From assembly GCA_036873755.1 (NCBI GenBank), contig JAVTVY010019528.1:1-64000 (forward strand): a stretch of DNA of 64,000 bases, written 5' to 3'. The notes beneath the pieces were generated by a model that was given only the letters and a program-made list of their open reading frames with translations, did not search any database and was not told the DNA's origin. The position numbers and the translations under genes were made by a program. Origin of the DNA: Hanleya hanleyi. Taxonomy: Eukaryota > Mollusca > Polyplacophora > Lepidopleurida > Hanleyidae. Shown in pieces: positions 1 to 10,745 of this stretch (position 1 is the first letter of the stretch; every line of letters begins with the position of its first letter).

Positions 1-719
1 AACTTGGAACCCAATACAATTCTTGAATGAAGGTACACTGTCTATATAGATTTATTCAGTACTTTGAATGTACATAATTTTTGCCCATGTGCATTCCATG
101 ATTTCGGGGGCATTCTGACACCACGGAAAGGACATGCATTTTCCTATTGTGTGGCCACTTTTTCCATCTGAGGAGTAACCACATTGCTAGCTCACTATGT
201 TTGTTCATGGGCATATGATCTTGGGATGGCTTGAGCTTCCGTTCTTGTTACGATGAAAGTTCATTTCACGAAATTCCAATATCATTGGCGCGGGTGTGAT
301 GATCATGGTAGCAGTGCACTAATTGACAATAAAAGTCAACTAACTGAGAACTTTACTATTATTCCTTTCATTTATTGTTAGATTTTTCATTGAGGATTGT
401 GAATATCTAGGAATAAGCAACAACACCTATATCTTACAACTTGTAGTCCATGCAAAATTGTGAATTCATCAGATTGCAGCTATTTTCTCTCCATCAATTT
501 GTGTTTTGCTGTTCCTGGATACTCATCATCTGATTTGTGAAATGTATGGTGTTTCTATTGGATATCACATATCAGCAGGCACCGAAAGTCATATTGGGAA
601 TATACCACCGTTGACATCAGAATGAAGGCCAGTTCACTTCCGACATACAATTCTTGAGTCCGAGTGTATTACACAGCAAACCAGCATGCAGGGAGAATAT
701 TTTTGTACTGAAACATGTT
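1..719. other. Intergenic DNA, nothing recognised
   Basis: AT-rich sequence with no open reading frame of note, no RNA-like fold that I recognise and no clear repeat structure. It lies upstream of a palindromic repeat block. Confidence 0.5.
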
Positions 720-1260
720 CACAGACCGGACACAAAATTTGTGTTTAAATCCATGACATGTAATGAATTTAAACATGTATGCATTTAAACATGTTAAAAA
801 AAGTGGACAAATTTTGTGTCTAGTTTTCTGTTTAGGGTTATGTTTAACTGTGTCTAGATTCTAAACACAATATTCCTAAACATGTTCAGCTTTGTGATTA
901 GGGTCTAATCACAATCTTCTTAAACATGTTTAGCTATGTGTTTAGGTGGGCTCTAAGCACAATATTTCTAAACGTGTTTAGCTTTGTGTTTATGGTCTAA
1001 ACACAACATTCCTAAACATGTTTAGCTTTGTGTTTAGGATCTAAACACAATAATCCTAAACATGTTAGCATTGTGTTTAGGGTCTAAACACAATATTGCT
1101 AAACATGTTTAGCTTGTGTTTAGGCTCTAAATACCAACTTTCTAAACATGTAATATCTATGTGTTCATGGTCTAAGCACAATATTTCTAAACATGTTGGA
1201 ATTTAAACGGACAAAATTTGTGTTTAGATTTATGTTTAGGATCTAAACGCCAAATTTACA
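720..1260. repeat. Degenerate tandem repeat built on a TAAACATGTTTA palindrome
   Basis: About ten imperfect units of roughly 45-60 bp alternate an AAACATGTTTAG-type palindrome with CTAAACACAATATT and its partner TTGTGTTTAG. The half-sites are inverted relative to each other, so single strands could fold into short hairpins along the whole block. There is no coding content. It may be satellite DNA or the inside of a decayed transposon. Confidence 0.75.
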
Positions 1261-1389
1261 GTGTGTCTTCTCCTTTATCCGTAAAATGGATAGTCCGTCT
1301 AATCAAAATATATGATATTATGTCGAGTATGTTTATTGTGTCTCTGTACATGTTTTTTGCATTATATTAACTGACTGTTCCCTTGATTA

Positions 1390-1835
1390 CCTATAGACGG
1401 AATTTTCCGTTAAATTTAACGGATAATAAAATCCGTTGAATCCGTTAAAAAATAAGAATCCGTTACAATAACGGAATATTCCCTCGATTCCCTGGGGACG
1501 GACTTTTCCGTTAAATTTAACGGATAATAAAATCCGTTGAATCCGTTAAAAAATAAGAATCCGTTACAATAACGGAATATTCCCTTGTTTCCCTGGGAAC
1601 GGACTTTTCCGTTAAATTTAACGGATAATAAAATCCGTTGAATCCGTTAAAAAATAAGAATCCGTTACAATAACGGAATATTCCCTTGATTCCCTGGGGA
1701 CGGACTTTTCCGTTAAATTTAACGGATAATAAAATCCGTTGAATCCGTTAAAAAATAAGAATCCGTTACAATAACGGAATATTCCCTTGATTCCCTGGGG
1801 ACGGATTTTTTCCGTTCGAGTAAACGGAATTTTAT
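1390..1835. repeat. Tandem repeat, about 101 bp x 4.3 copies, each with a CCGTTAAATTTAACGG palindrome
   Basis: Four nearly identical units start near 1,397, 1,499, 1,600 and 1,701, followed by a partial fifth. Every unit holds the perfect palindrome CCGTTAAATTTAACGG and several further CCGTTA/TAACGG half-sites. The units differ by only a few substitutions, so the array is young or homogenised. Small reading frames across it are by-products of the repeat. Confidence 0.85.
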
Positions 1836-2264
1836 TTTGAGTGTATGATAGTGGCCGTACCACTTTGAATTTGCTTCCGACGCCCCTGTTTTATGATGAA
1901 AGTAAATTTCATCAGTCGATTACTGTGGTTCCAGTGCGCCCTAGCTTGCTTAACTCTGCGACGTGTCTCGACTTGATAATCGGGGTGAGTGCGCCCCGGC
2001 AAAGCCGTGCACCAGTCCGCCCTGGATGCATGATATATTCCGTTTTGTGGAAAAACTGATAAACATAGGAGATAAAAACTTGGTATAACATTTATCGGAA
2101 TAAAGACAGATTTCTAAAAATTCCCATTATATTTGACATCCCCAGTACCGGTATTGTGGTCCAGACATGTTTTGTATACTTGAAAATGTTGCTGCAACAT
2201 ATATATCTGGACTGTATTTCTAGCAAGCGTCAGATCCGATATTCAGTAGCCAGCCGTCCTTTAG
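1836..2264. other. Intergenic DNA, no gene seen
   Basis: A 72-codon plus-strand frame (1,841-2,059) begins in the end of the tandem repeat and resembles nothing I know. The rest is AT-rich with no recognisable signal. Confidence 0.4.
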
Positions 2265-2615
2265 TCAGAGTTTCCCCTGACGCTTCGCCAACGACGACAG
2301 ATAGTTTGTAGTACGTTGATGTAAAGTCTTCATCATCGTTGAAATATAATCCTGCGTAGCATTTTCACCAGACGCATCCTCGTCATAACCTTGGCTTGTA
2401 TATTGCTGTTTTCTCTCGTCAATCTCAACCCTACAATCTCTTGCGATAGGTTTACCGAACAGCTCTTTCCACACGTTATATTTGACCCGTTTCCGCAAAT
2501 AAGTAGGTTGATCTATTTCTCCGGAATGGATGATTTCGTCATAGTCACAACTCTCGTCATCTGAAAGGTATTTTCTCTTTCGTCGCTCCATTTCATTCCC
2601 GCTCCTATGGATCAT
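2265..2615 (-). pseudogene. Hypothetical basic/acidic ORF of the relic Polinton
   Basis: This 116-codon frame starts with ATG. Its product is highly charged, with an N-terminal basic cluster (residues 9-15) followed by acidic stretches. I do not recognise the family. It lies directly downstream, on the same strand, of a decayed Polinton packaging-ATPase gene, so it is probably part of the same relic element. It could be intact or a fragment. The call rests on position only. Confidence 0.35.
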
Positions 2616-2869
2616 GTGCCTCTGCTGAGACTCGTCATCATCTTCATTCCGTTTGGACTACGGTGCATCTGTCTTCGTATATAATCCCTCTCCCGCTTGT
2701 TCATTCCTCTTAGCGGACCATGCCGGATCGTGAGATGGTATCACGTTAGAGAGAGGAACTGGTATGCGTTGAATTTGTGTTGATGGGTTATGAATTGGGG
2801 CTGTACGAGGCAGCAGTTATTGTTGCCCTTCTTCTTTCACCGTTCTTCATCGCCTGATATTACATTGGT

Positions 2870-3513
2870 AGACAGTCTGTCATTTTCCGCTGTATGGGGT
2901 TTTAAATCGAGGAACAGATATCCGTACGGACGAGATGTGGCTTCGTGAAAGTTTTGCCTTGATGAAATGTGTCATATCCCGAGGAAAGATCCGTCTCCCA
3001 AACGTGCGAATTTGCTGTCTATCAATAGGATTATTGAATAGAACGAAATACTGACAGTTTAGCGTGATATCTCGAGATGCCTTGCCTTGAGGGAAGAGAT
3101 TCTGAGTCAGATAAATTATGGATAACTTTCTGTGATGCGAACCTTTGGTGAATAGATCGGCAACTTTATCTTTATCCGGGGAGAAAGTTTACATTTTTCA
3201 GACTTCTAGATTCATAGGCTGACTGCCAATGACTGTAACACCATACGGTGCGTGTTGGAGAGGGATCGATATTAGCACGCTCCAATAATTTCATTACCCA
3301 AGATGTCTTCCCACAACTAGTGGGGCCGCTGACGATCATAGTAAATGGATGTTGTGATGCTTTTGAGCGAGCCATAGATGGAGCCTCACGATGACGTTTA
3401 TACGGATGTTCTGCTATTATTGGTTGAGTCCCCAGTTGGTGTATAAGTTGATGTCTGATCAGGTTATCTGGACGCGAGAATGTTTTCTGACACACCGTAC
3501 ACTTGTTTGTCAT
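2870..3513 (-). pseudogene. Decayed Polinton packaging ATPase with N-terminal C2H2 zinc finger
   Basis: An ATG at 3,513 opens a frame that encodes a C2H2 zinc finger (C-x2-C...H-x3-H, residues 5-25). A Walker A motif GPTSCGKT and the Polinton-specific TVWCYSHWQSAYES segment follow. The frame then stops near 3,172. Below that point, to about 2,870, the same strand still reads the C-terminal half of the family (ADLFTKGSHHRKLS, then IYLTQNLFPQGKASRDITLN) with a late frameshift. The middle with Walker B is missing. The matching order of motifs in the intact ATPase at 34,943-35,557 supports the assignment. The zinc-finger fusion is absent from the intact copy, so this relic belongs to a different Polinton lineage. 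Confidence 0.8.
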
Positions 3514-3544
3514 GTTGACGCTTCTCTGCCAAAACGTAGATTAA

Positions 3545-3960
3545 TTACAAGCGTCTGGTACGTCATTCATAATTCAGCCGTCGTCCATTAGAGAGTATAA
3601 TCCAAAGACCTATTCCATATTCCATATCACAGTATTAGCACCAAATTCAAAAAGACAATCATAGTATACATAAACATAGGCTTGTTTCCTGCAAGAGAGA
3701 AGCGGTCAACAGTTTTCAGTGATGCCGGTAAGACATCATGATGTTCCAAAAATATCAAATCCGTATCGCTGATCAGTATTCTTAATCCATAATAGTCGTT
3801 GTAAAGTCGTCATCTAAAGAATGATGTATCTCAGTCACGCTTTGATTGTGACTGTTCATATGAGCACCATGAGGATCTTCAAGTACATGGGTTCATACGG
3901 CCCCTAGCCCGGGTTAACCGGAATTAGACACAAGTTACGAAATGTAACGCCATAGATCTT
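3545..3960 (-). repeat. 3' tail repeat of an RT retroelement (copy A)
   Basis: This block of about 400 bp recurs at 5,812-6,265 with small differences. It lies just downstream, on the minus strand, of the RT C-terminus at 3,935-4,183. Its inner part also resembles the roughly 500-bp repeats near 12 kb, sharing the segment around 'GGGCTAGGGGCCGT' and the GTGACTGAGATACA end. I read it as the 3' untranslated end of one retroelement family. Confidence 0.6.
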
Positions 3961-4183
3961 GCACGCTACTCTCGTATTTTGCTATCAGCGTGCGATATGT
4001 ATCGCCAAATTTGAGAAACTTTGAGTGGAGGCGTTTGATGGTGTAGCCCTGTTTTATAAGTTTCTGCAACAATGTTTTGTGACGTTGATTAAAATCGTCA
4101 CATTTAACACAGGATCTAGCAAATGCTACTAGGCGTGATATGTATACGCCATATGCAGGTCCCACTGGAATATTACTGTCCAA
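3935..4183 (-). pseudogene. C-terminal fragment of a retroelement reverse transcriptase
   Basis: The frame (no ATG; it opens with TTG) reads the typical end of an invertebrate RT family: a 'DSNIP.GPAYGVYISRLV' core, then RHKTLLQKLIKQGY, then 'FLKFGDTYRTLIAKYE'. The catalytic palm region is absent here. The same tail is found decayed on the plus strand at 10,420-10,740 and 11,520-11,780. Tandem and inverted truncated copies of the 3' end fit Penelope-like elements, but the exact clade is uncertain. Confidence 0.7.
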
Positions 4184-4423
4184 AAAGGGATAGTTTATGA
4201 TGTCGAAATTGTAATCATCTCTTTTGTCATTTCTGATAATTCTGATATCATATCATCTGTTAATTCTGATATCATTTCTCTCTATATTTTATTCTATACG
4301 GTATATCCTCCTCCTTCTCCTCAGCCATCTCATCAGAGAATTGTCGTTATTATTCTATTAATGAGGGTCTCCCAAGTACTCGACCTTAGATATCACTATT
4401 AAAAATACCTATTCCTTTTCTCC
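4184..4423. other. Junction DNA between retroelement fragment and relic Polinton ORFs
   Basis: AT-rich sequence with a short TCTGATATCAT direct repeat near 4,240-4,275. No gene or RNA is recognised. Confidence 0.4.
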
Positions 4424-4747
4424 TCATACATTTTCTAGATGTATCCGAGAGAGTGTTTTCCCGCTTTCCCTTTGCTGGCGCTTGCACACTTGCTTTCTGA
4501 CGCTGTCTATCGCCTGCTCCACAACTTGTTGTGCCGGTGAAATTAGTTCAACTATCATTTCTCTTGTACGTGATTTGTTAGCCGAGTTCACCGTACTGTT
4601 GCCATGCGAAATATTAAGAAAGTTTGAAGGAGAATGCACTCTCTGTCCCCCAATCTCTAATATTTCCTGCCTTGAGTATGCTCTACTCTGGTCTTGATAA
4701 AATTTAATCCACATATCCGCATCGCCAAGATTGTCTCCTGCCGACAT
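4424..4747 (-). pseudogene. Small Polinton-type ORF in the relic element
   Basis: A 107-codon frame with ATG at 4,747. The product begins with an acidic 'GDNLGDADMWIKFYQDQ' segment, and near residues 66-80 has 'MIVELISPAQQVVEQA' before a basic C-terminal tail. I associate this layout with small ORFs in invertebrate Polintons, but only weakly and from memory. It lies between ATPase fragments on the same strand, which supports membership in the relic. Function unknown. Confidence 0.4.
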
Positions 4748-4915
4748 GCTAAAGCGATAGTAGTGATGCGTTCAACGGTTTCTAAATGAATGCAAAAATT
4801 CCTCTCATAGAGTTATTATGACAACATCGAATGTCGTAAAGAGGTGTTTCATGAGGTATGGCGGACACAGAGTCTATCCAACGGTATAAATTTCGTCTCT
4901 AGGACCCCTCCCGTT

Positions 4916-5338
4916 CTAGGTCGATTCTCCGAGAATTACAGGGGTCTTTATTGGGACGTTTTCGGAGTCATCGCTGTCAGTCAGAGTCGATTGAAGAAGA
5001 TAATTTCCAGTCTCCAGCTGCGTCTCCATAAAGCTTTGAAATGCCACATGCAAGGTCAGCAGATTCTGGGCACGGGTAGTTGTGTTGGTATATTCTTCGG
5101 ATACTATATGTTTCTTATGCAGTAGAAGACATACTCGGGTCAACAATTGGATGTCGTCTAAGAGCCAGATAAGGTGACAACTCATGGGTTGGTACTGAGA
5201 GGCCTCATTGGTCTCACCGTGGGCTGTATCGATAATAGCATCGAGTTGAAAGTTGGTTCTACGTAACGCTTCGGCTAGAATATCCTCATTGTGGGGTTCA
5301 AAGTTTACATCAGTCAGCGTGGACTCCGTAGTGTTCAA
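4916..5338 (-). pseudogene. Hypothetical ORF in the relic Polinton region
   Basis: A 140-codon frame without an ATG at its left-most start (TTG), so the true N-terminus is unknown or lost. The product is acidic and predicted mainly helical, with no motif I recognise. It lies immediately downstream of a second packaging-ATPase fragment (5,355-5,470) on the same strand. Confidence 0.35.
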
Positions 5339-5354
5339 AAATGTTGCCGTGTGG

Positions 5355-5475
5355 GCTAACCTTATAGATTCGCAGACGGGCTACCATTGGCTATAGCACC
5401 ATACAACGCGTGTTCAACCATTCAACGCTGAGGAACTCTTAGAAGCTTCTTCTAAAAATTTCATCACCCATAACA
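5355..5475 (-). pseudogene. Second fragment of a Polinton packaging ATPase
   Basis: Minus-strand translation reads a WVMKFLEEAS segment and then RVVWCYSQW with an internal stop. This aligns to the region just after Walker A in the ATPase relic at 2,870-3,513 (WVMKLLERA ... TVWCYSHW). It shows that at least two relic ATPase copies lie within 3 kb. Confidence 0.65.
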
Positions 5476-5811
5476 CATATAGCGAGACTATATCAGGATT
5501 GTCAGTATCAGCTGTATTGCGAAACATAGTCCAAGACAATGTCGGGTTTGTTGGTGGAGAAACCCATTGACTGTGACGTCACACAGGGGTAATACGCGAA
5601 CAGACTGGTATTGCACAATTAGCCGAAATTCTTCGTTCTATATGTATCAGATGACTATGTATGACGTCACCTCGACCTATTTATGACGACATAGTGACTT
5701 AAGGGTGCACTCCACACTTGCCACGGTTTCGCACAATTTTATAATAAGGAAGGTCGCCCGATTTTGACAGCATGGTAATTCTTCTTACCTTTCTAAGTAC
5801 CTGATATCTAT
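5476..5811. other. Intergenic DNA between relic elements
   Basis: No coding signal. Around 5,650-5,700 it contains TGACGTCA and a 'GACCTATTTATGACGA' phrase that is repeated in the array at 6,675-6,870. Confidence 0.4.
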
Positions 5812-6270
5812 AGTATACAAGCGTCTAGTCCGTCATTCATAATTCAGCCGTCGTCCATTAAAGAATATCCGCGTCCATAATCCAAAGACCTATTCCATAT
5901 CCATATAACAGTATTAGCACCAAATTCAAAAAGACAATCATAGTATACATAAACATAGGCTAGTTTCCTGCAAGAGAGAAGCGGTCAACAGTTTTCAATG
6001 ATGCCGACAAGACATCATGATGTTCCAAAAATATAAATCCGTATCGCTGATCAGTATTCTTAATCCATAATAATCGTTCTAAAGTCGTTATCTAGAGAAT
6101 GGTGTATCTCAGTCACGCTTTGATTGTGACTGTTCATATGAGCACCATGAGGATCTTGAAGTACATGGGTTCATACGGCCCCTAGCCCCGGGTTAAGCGG
6201 AATTAGACACAAGTTACGAAACGTAACGCCATAGATCTTGCAGGCTACGTTCGTATTTTGCTATCGTTCA
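5812..6270 (-). repeat. 3' tail repeat of an RT retroelement (copy B)
   Basis: Near-duplicate of 3,545-3,960. It begins on the plus strand with AGTATACAAGCGTCT, the same 15 bases that open the left terminal repeat of the intact Polinton (25,927). That could be chance, a shared target, or a leftover Polinton end. The rest is the non-coding tail of the RT family. Confidence 0.55.
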
Positions 6271-7286
6271 CCCTGCTGGACGTAACCATTTCTCCAAACG
6301 AGGATATAACAATTGCTTGTTGATCACACCCACTCGCCACTACACGGAAAACACTTTAACATACATAAAAAGAAAATCATTTCATACGTTTTCTCTAGGT
6401 TGCGAGTAGAATTTGACACATTTTCATATATTTTATGGAGTTTTTCAGAAAAGTTGAAGAAGGTTTAAGGAGGATTGCACGTCTTTCCGTTTCGATTTCA
6501 ATAGCTCACAAATCTCCTGAAATAATGGCACGAGTGTGCCCATTTAGAAAATATATACTTTTACCGAGTTTTTGCTAAAGATTTTACATCTATTTATGGC
6601 CGAAGATCCGAACCCATGCCTGTTTTAGCCGCACATCATTTAGGAATGCACCCCTACTAACATAGTTACAATGTTCGTCTCGATCTACGTATGACGTTAT
6701 ATTAAGCTACTACCTAATTATATAAGGTCATGCCGACCTATTTATGACGATATGTTAACCTACTTATGGCGATCTACTGGCCGACTTATGACGTAATGGT
6801 GACCTACTTATGAGGTCATGCTAACCTACTTATGGCGACCTTATGGTGACCTATTTATAACATTTTTTTTAATTAAAAAAGTATTTTTTTAAATAGTGAC
6901 CTAGTGCTCCTGAGCCAGAACCATCGTTTTCCTACTACTAACCTCTCATTAGTACCGTATACCCGTTGGAACATATGCTTTATTCTACACTCGTGTATGC
7001 CTGGATTCTGCTGGTGGACAAGTTGTCCCTGAGGCCGGACCCCTGCACATCCTAAATACAAAATGAGTACAAACAAAGTAAATAATGGTAAGACAGATCT
7101 TGAACCCTTAGTGCAGGTTCCTCGGCCGAGTCTCTAATAGTTCGAAATGCACTAAGACCTTTTTCAATTCAAATGCCAGATATATTTGGAACAACAAAAC
7201 AAGGGCATGCTATCAAACCTTTTAAAATTACGCCTGGTGATTGTTTAGCACCAAATTCTCTGTGTAATAATTTTAAGATTTCCAGG
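6271..7286. repeat. Non-genic DNA with a degenerate GACCTACTTATGACG array (6,675-6,870)
   Basis: 6,271-6,670 shows nothing recognisable. Between 6,675 and 6,870 about eight degenerate units of 22-28 bp follow the pattern 'GACCTACTTATGACGTCATG'. The remainder up to the duplication start is anonymous and has no credible gene. Confidence 0.5.
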
Positions 7287-7389
7287 TGTGGCCACCGCGG
7301 GTGTCTCGCGTATCCACTGTTGAATTCTTCAGATTCATTTAGTTCCACGTTAACTGGTAACTCATATTCTGTTAATTCTTACGTTGATC

Positions 7390-7690
7390 TCAGTTAGTTT
7401 CCTGTAACAAGTGTTGACAACATTGGAAGAGTATGTTATTGAGCGATCAAAGCGAGAAAAAGTGGAACCTACAGTACTCGCTGACTGGCTGGACCTTACT
7501 AAGAACAAGGTCGTTGAAACAATCCGCCATATTGACAGTAGTACCCTTCCCCAAGCAAAACAAGTACTGAGAAACCTAAGTTCGCAAGAAGTTCCAGTAA
7601 ATTCGTCATAGTCCCAGCATACAAAGCTCCAACTTATATAATATTCATATGTAAATATTACTATTACCATGTCTGGTTAAGGAATTGAGT
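7390..7690 (+). pseudogene. N-terminal fragment of a retroelement RT protein (copy 1)
   Basis: The plus-strand frame encodes a helical, Lys/Glu-rich segment (IERSKREKVEPTVLADWL) followed by 'NLSSQEVPVNSS'. After a stop, the sequence continues with KAPTYIIFICKYYYYHV. This matches the opening of this RT family, whose intact form reads 'FVIVPADKP...YYYYQVLIK' and is better preserved at 11,160-11,280. It is interrupted by stops and disconnected from the RT core. Confidence 0.55.
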
Positions 7691-7729
7691 ATAAGCACAC
7701 CATCGCCGAATATGTCAGAATTACAACAC

Positions 7730-8290
7730 ATCTAAGGGAAGTGGGAAGAGGTGCCGACATACTGACAGAGTCACATGACTTCACAGTATAGTCTTCTGGT
7801 TAACCTATTCTAAAGCACATATCAAGAATCTAACGATTCGTGATATGTGTTGTATCTCAGGTACGCTTTTATTGTACCTGTTCATGTGGCGACTTGGATG
7901 ACATGACCACACGGCCCCTAGCACCGGCATAAGCGGTATTAGATACAAATCTAGAGAGGTATGGTGGAAATGCTCTGACAACTCGTATATTGGTAATTGG
8001 TGAGCTGTGTCGTCGTCAGATGAAAATGACGGCATTGAAACACAAAAGACTAGTCTGTAAGGCCGATGTCGACCCAGCATCAACTTCCCACAAATGCCAA
8101 CATATATCAAAGACCAAAAGGTCTGTATAGGGGGCAGGCCTCAGGGAATCAGCAGAATCTCGCCACATACAGGTCAAAATTACAACAAATATAAGGGAAG
8201 TGGGAAGAGATGCCGACATACTGACAGAGCCACATGACTTCACGGTATAGTCTTCTGGTTAACCTATTCTAAAGCACATACCAAGAATCT
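7730..8290 (-). repeat. Inverted copy of the roughly 500-bp retroelement tail repeat
   Basis: Reverse complement of the units at 12,034-13,060, including the GTGAAGTCATGTGGCTCTGTCAG start and the CACGAATCGTTAGATTCTTG end. With those units it forms a long inverted pair around the RT fragments in copy 1. Apparent minus-strand ORFs (7,805-8,110; 8,016-8,243) are repeat by-products. Confidence 0.7.
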
Positions 8291-8670
8291 AACGATTCGT
8301 GAGAATAAGGCAGGTCAGCCATAAAGCATTCTTTAGCTCTACTACATACAAGAGATATCATTCATGGGATGTTTCTATGTTCATAGAGTTGCTCGAATTT
8401 CTCATTAATAATATCTATGTGAAATTTGGCAATGTGCTGAGTAATCCTTGTAGAGGTATGCCGGAAGAATATGGCCAGTACTACCAAATGTTATATAGTA
8501 TAGATGTGATTGACCATAACTTTGTATGGTCAAATATCCCACTTCACTGTCTTTTTTTTGTCGTCGTTTTGATCAAACGATTTGGTCGCTCTGACCATAT
8601 CCGTCTGACAGCGGTATGCTTTCTCCACTTATGTGAGTCTTGGAGTGTTTCTATTGTATTCACTGGAAGA
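8291..8670 (+). pseudogene. RT palm fragment of the retroelement (copy 1)
   Basis: The frame reads 'SMFIELLEFLINNIYVKFGN...GMP', the segment just before the GxP...CAPLLADL motif of this RT family. It then loses similarity after 'YYQMLY'. The equivalent segment is better kept at 10,068-10,286. It has no catalytic aspartates. Confidence 0.55.
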
Positions 8671-10060
8671 TAGATCTTGACCTTGTCATAGGTTAATTGG
8701 TAGGTGGTAGTTTGTTTTCTGATGACTCTGACTGTTGGAATCTTTGACTATCTGCCTTAAACGCCTCAGATGTAAGGGATTTAATCAAAATACCTTATTC
8801 GTAAGAAACTAAGAGCCCCGAAATCTAAGCAAGCATGAAATTAAATATAACAGCCACGATAGGAATGGCTGTTATCATATTTATTCATCTGATTCTAAGT
8901 GTAAAGTAAGCTACGCCGTCTCTTTGGCAGAGTTTTTCAAATCTCCGAGATAGGCCTATCAAGTGGCTCGGGAATGAAAGCGGCATAGTGGGTGAAGAGC
9001 GGTGGAGCCGTATCTACTAAAGAAGTTTCCTCGCTACCTCGAAATCAGCACTTTCAACTGGAGAAAATGAAAGATAATCTCTTACGTCCTCCACTGAAAT
9101 GATGAGACACGGGAACCTAATATTCCAGTACATCAGATCTGGCATCGGATTAACACCAATTCCCTCTAGTTGGGGAGGACACGTCATCTTCATATGAAAC
9201 ACTCACTATAGACTGCACATTGTTTGTAAGTGGAAGACTGGGGGTGGGGGGATTTGGTTTAATGCCATACACAAGGTTATTTCACTAATATGGTGACAGC
9301 CAGTTCGGTAGGCGGAGAAAGCCGGAGCACCCGGAGAGAACCACCACCCGTCGGGTGAAAGACTTAGTTGAGAATACGCCAACAACACCGCACATCTGTG
9401 ACTGAGTTATGACACTGAAATTAAACTGACTATATTAAACTTTGATATGAAACACTACTAGAAAGATTGATAACCATTGTCACATTTACATATGTACTTC
9501 GAGTGACGAAGTCATATATTTCTTTGAAAATGTGACTTGTATATATACACAAGGAGGTAGAGGGCCATGGACCCATTTATGGATGAGAATGTGCTCAAAA
9601 CTCCAGAAAAAATTGACTCTAAATTTTGAGTACTCTCTTCTCATAAAAAGGGGCCTAGCCGACTGGGGTTCCAGTTGAGGAAAGCATCCATGGAAGAATG
9701 AAAACGTACTGAGCAGGATGTACCTGGGCATGTCAAATGTACAAGCAAGAAGGCTGCCATTAAGGACCCTGGGCATAGTCGTAGTCCCCTCTCATCCCGT
9801 AGCCGTAGTGTTGGAACCTTGTGGCATACAAGCAGCAGTGGTCTTCGGCTTCCGAAAACCGTAGTATTGAAGATTAAGTTTGAGTTGCGAGGCCAATGGC
9901 CGTATAAGTGGAGTAAAGCGAAATCTTTGCAATGTTTAATAGAGTGTATGCATGGCAATGCCATGGAGCATTTAATACTCTTTCATAACGGAAGAAATTT
10001 GCGCTTTTTCTGCCAAATTGTCTGAAAAGCGGTATTGTGATCGCGAACTTCAATAAAACT
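8671..10060. other. Anonymous duplicated DNA (copy 1)
   Basis: Several 60-107-codon frames exist on both strands (for example 9,486-9,776 and 9,641-9,964) but overlap each other and match nothing I know. The second copy (23,990-25,450) carries about 78 extra bases at 24,508-24,585, which copy 1 lacks. No gene is supported. Confidence 0.45.
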
Positions 10061-10745
10061 GGTCACCATGCAGTTTGTAATTGTCAGCAGCCATAAGGCT
10101 TTCTGCTGTTCTACCGCACGTCACGGATATTATTCTTTGGTTGTTTCTTTGTTCATAGAATTTCTCATTTACAATATCTATGTGAAATTTGGTAATATCA
10201 TATACCAACAGCGTATAGGTATCCCAAAGTGTGCGCCACTTTTAACAGACCTATATCTGTCCTCGTATGAAATTGCCAAAAGATAACCATTTCAACGCCA
10301 GTTCCTTCTCATTCACAAAGCTATATAGATGATCTCATACATTGGATAATCCCTATATTAGCGATGCTGTGAAGGATATATACACCTTTCACTGGATTTG
10401 AAGGAACTACCGATAGCCCAGATCGAACATCATATCTGGACCTCTATACCTTCACGAGAATGATCAAGGCTTTCTCTCACATCGACTTTACGACAAGACA
10501 CACGATTACAATTTTGACAGTTAACTACCCATTTCTGGATAGGAATATTCCAGAAGAAACGCATGCGGCGTATACATATCTCGCCTGGTAGCATTTTCCA
10601 GAAATTGTGTAGACTGTGACGATTACTGCAGAAACTTGTCGAAAAGGGCTATACCCAAATGCCTTCATTCAAAGTTTCTCAATTTCTTAGATGGCGTACA
10701 CTGACGGCAAAATACGATCGTAAACGTGTCTAATCGGGGCTAGGG
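10061..10745 (+). pseudogene. Decayed retroelement RT palm and C-terminal tail
   Basis: Reading across frameshifts, the plus strand gives FIEFLIYNIYVKFGN, a degraded GIPKCAPLLTDLYL motif, a recognisable YIDDLIH catalytic box (about 10,320-10,345), and then the PFLDRNIPEE segment and 'LTAKYDR' end of the same RT family. At least four stops or frame changes make it non-functional. The sequence after about 10,411 is missing in duplication copy 2. Confidence 0.65.

Noticed and set aside
1390..1835. CRISPR-like array
   Set aside because: The units are contiguous 101-bp repeats without unique spacers, in an animal genome.
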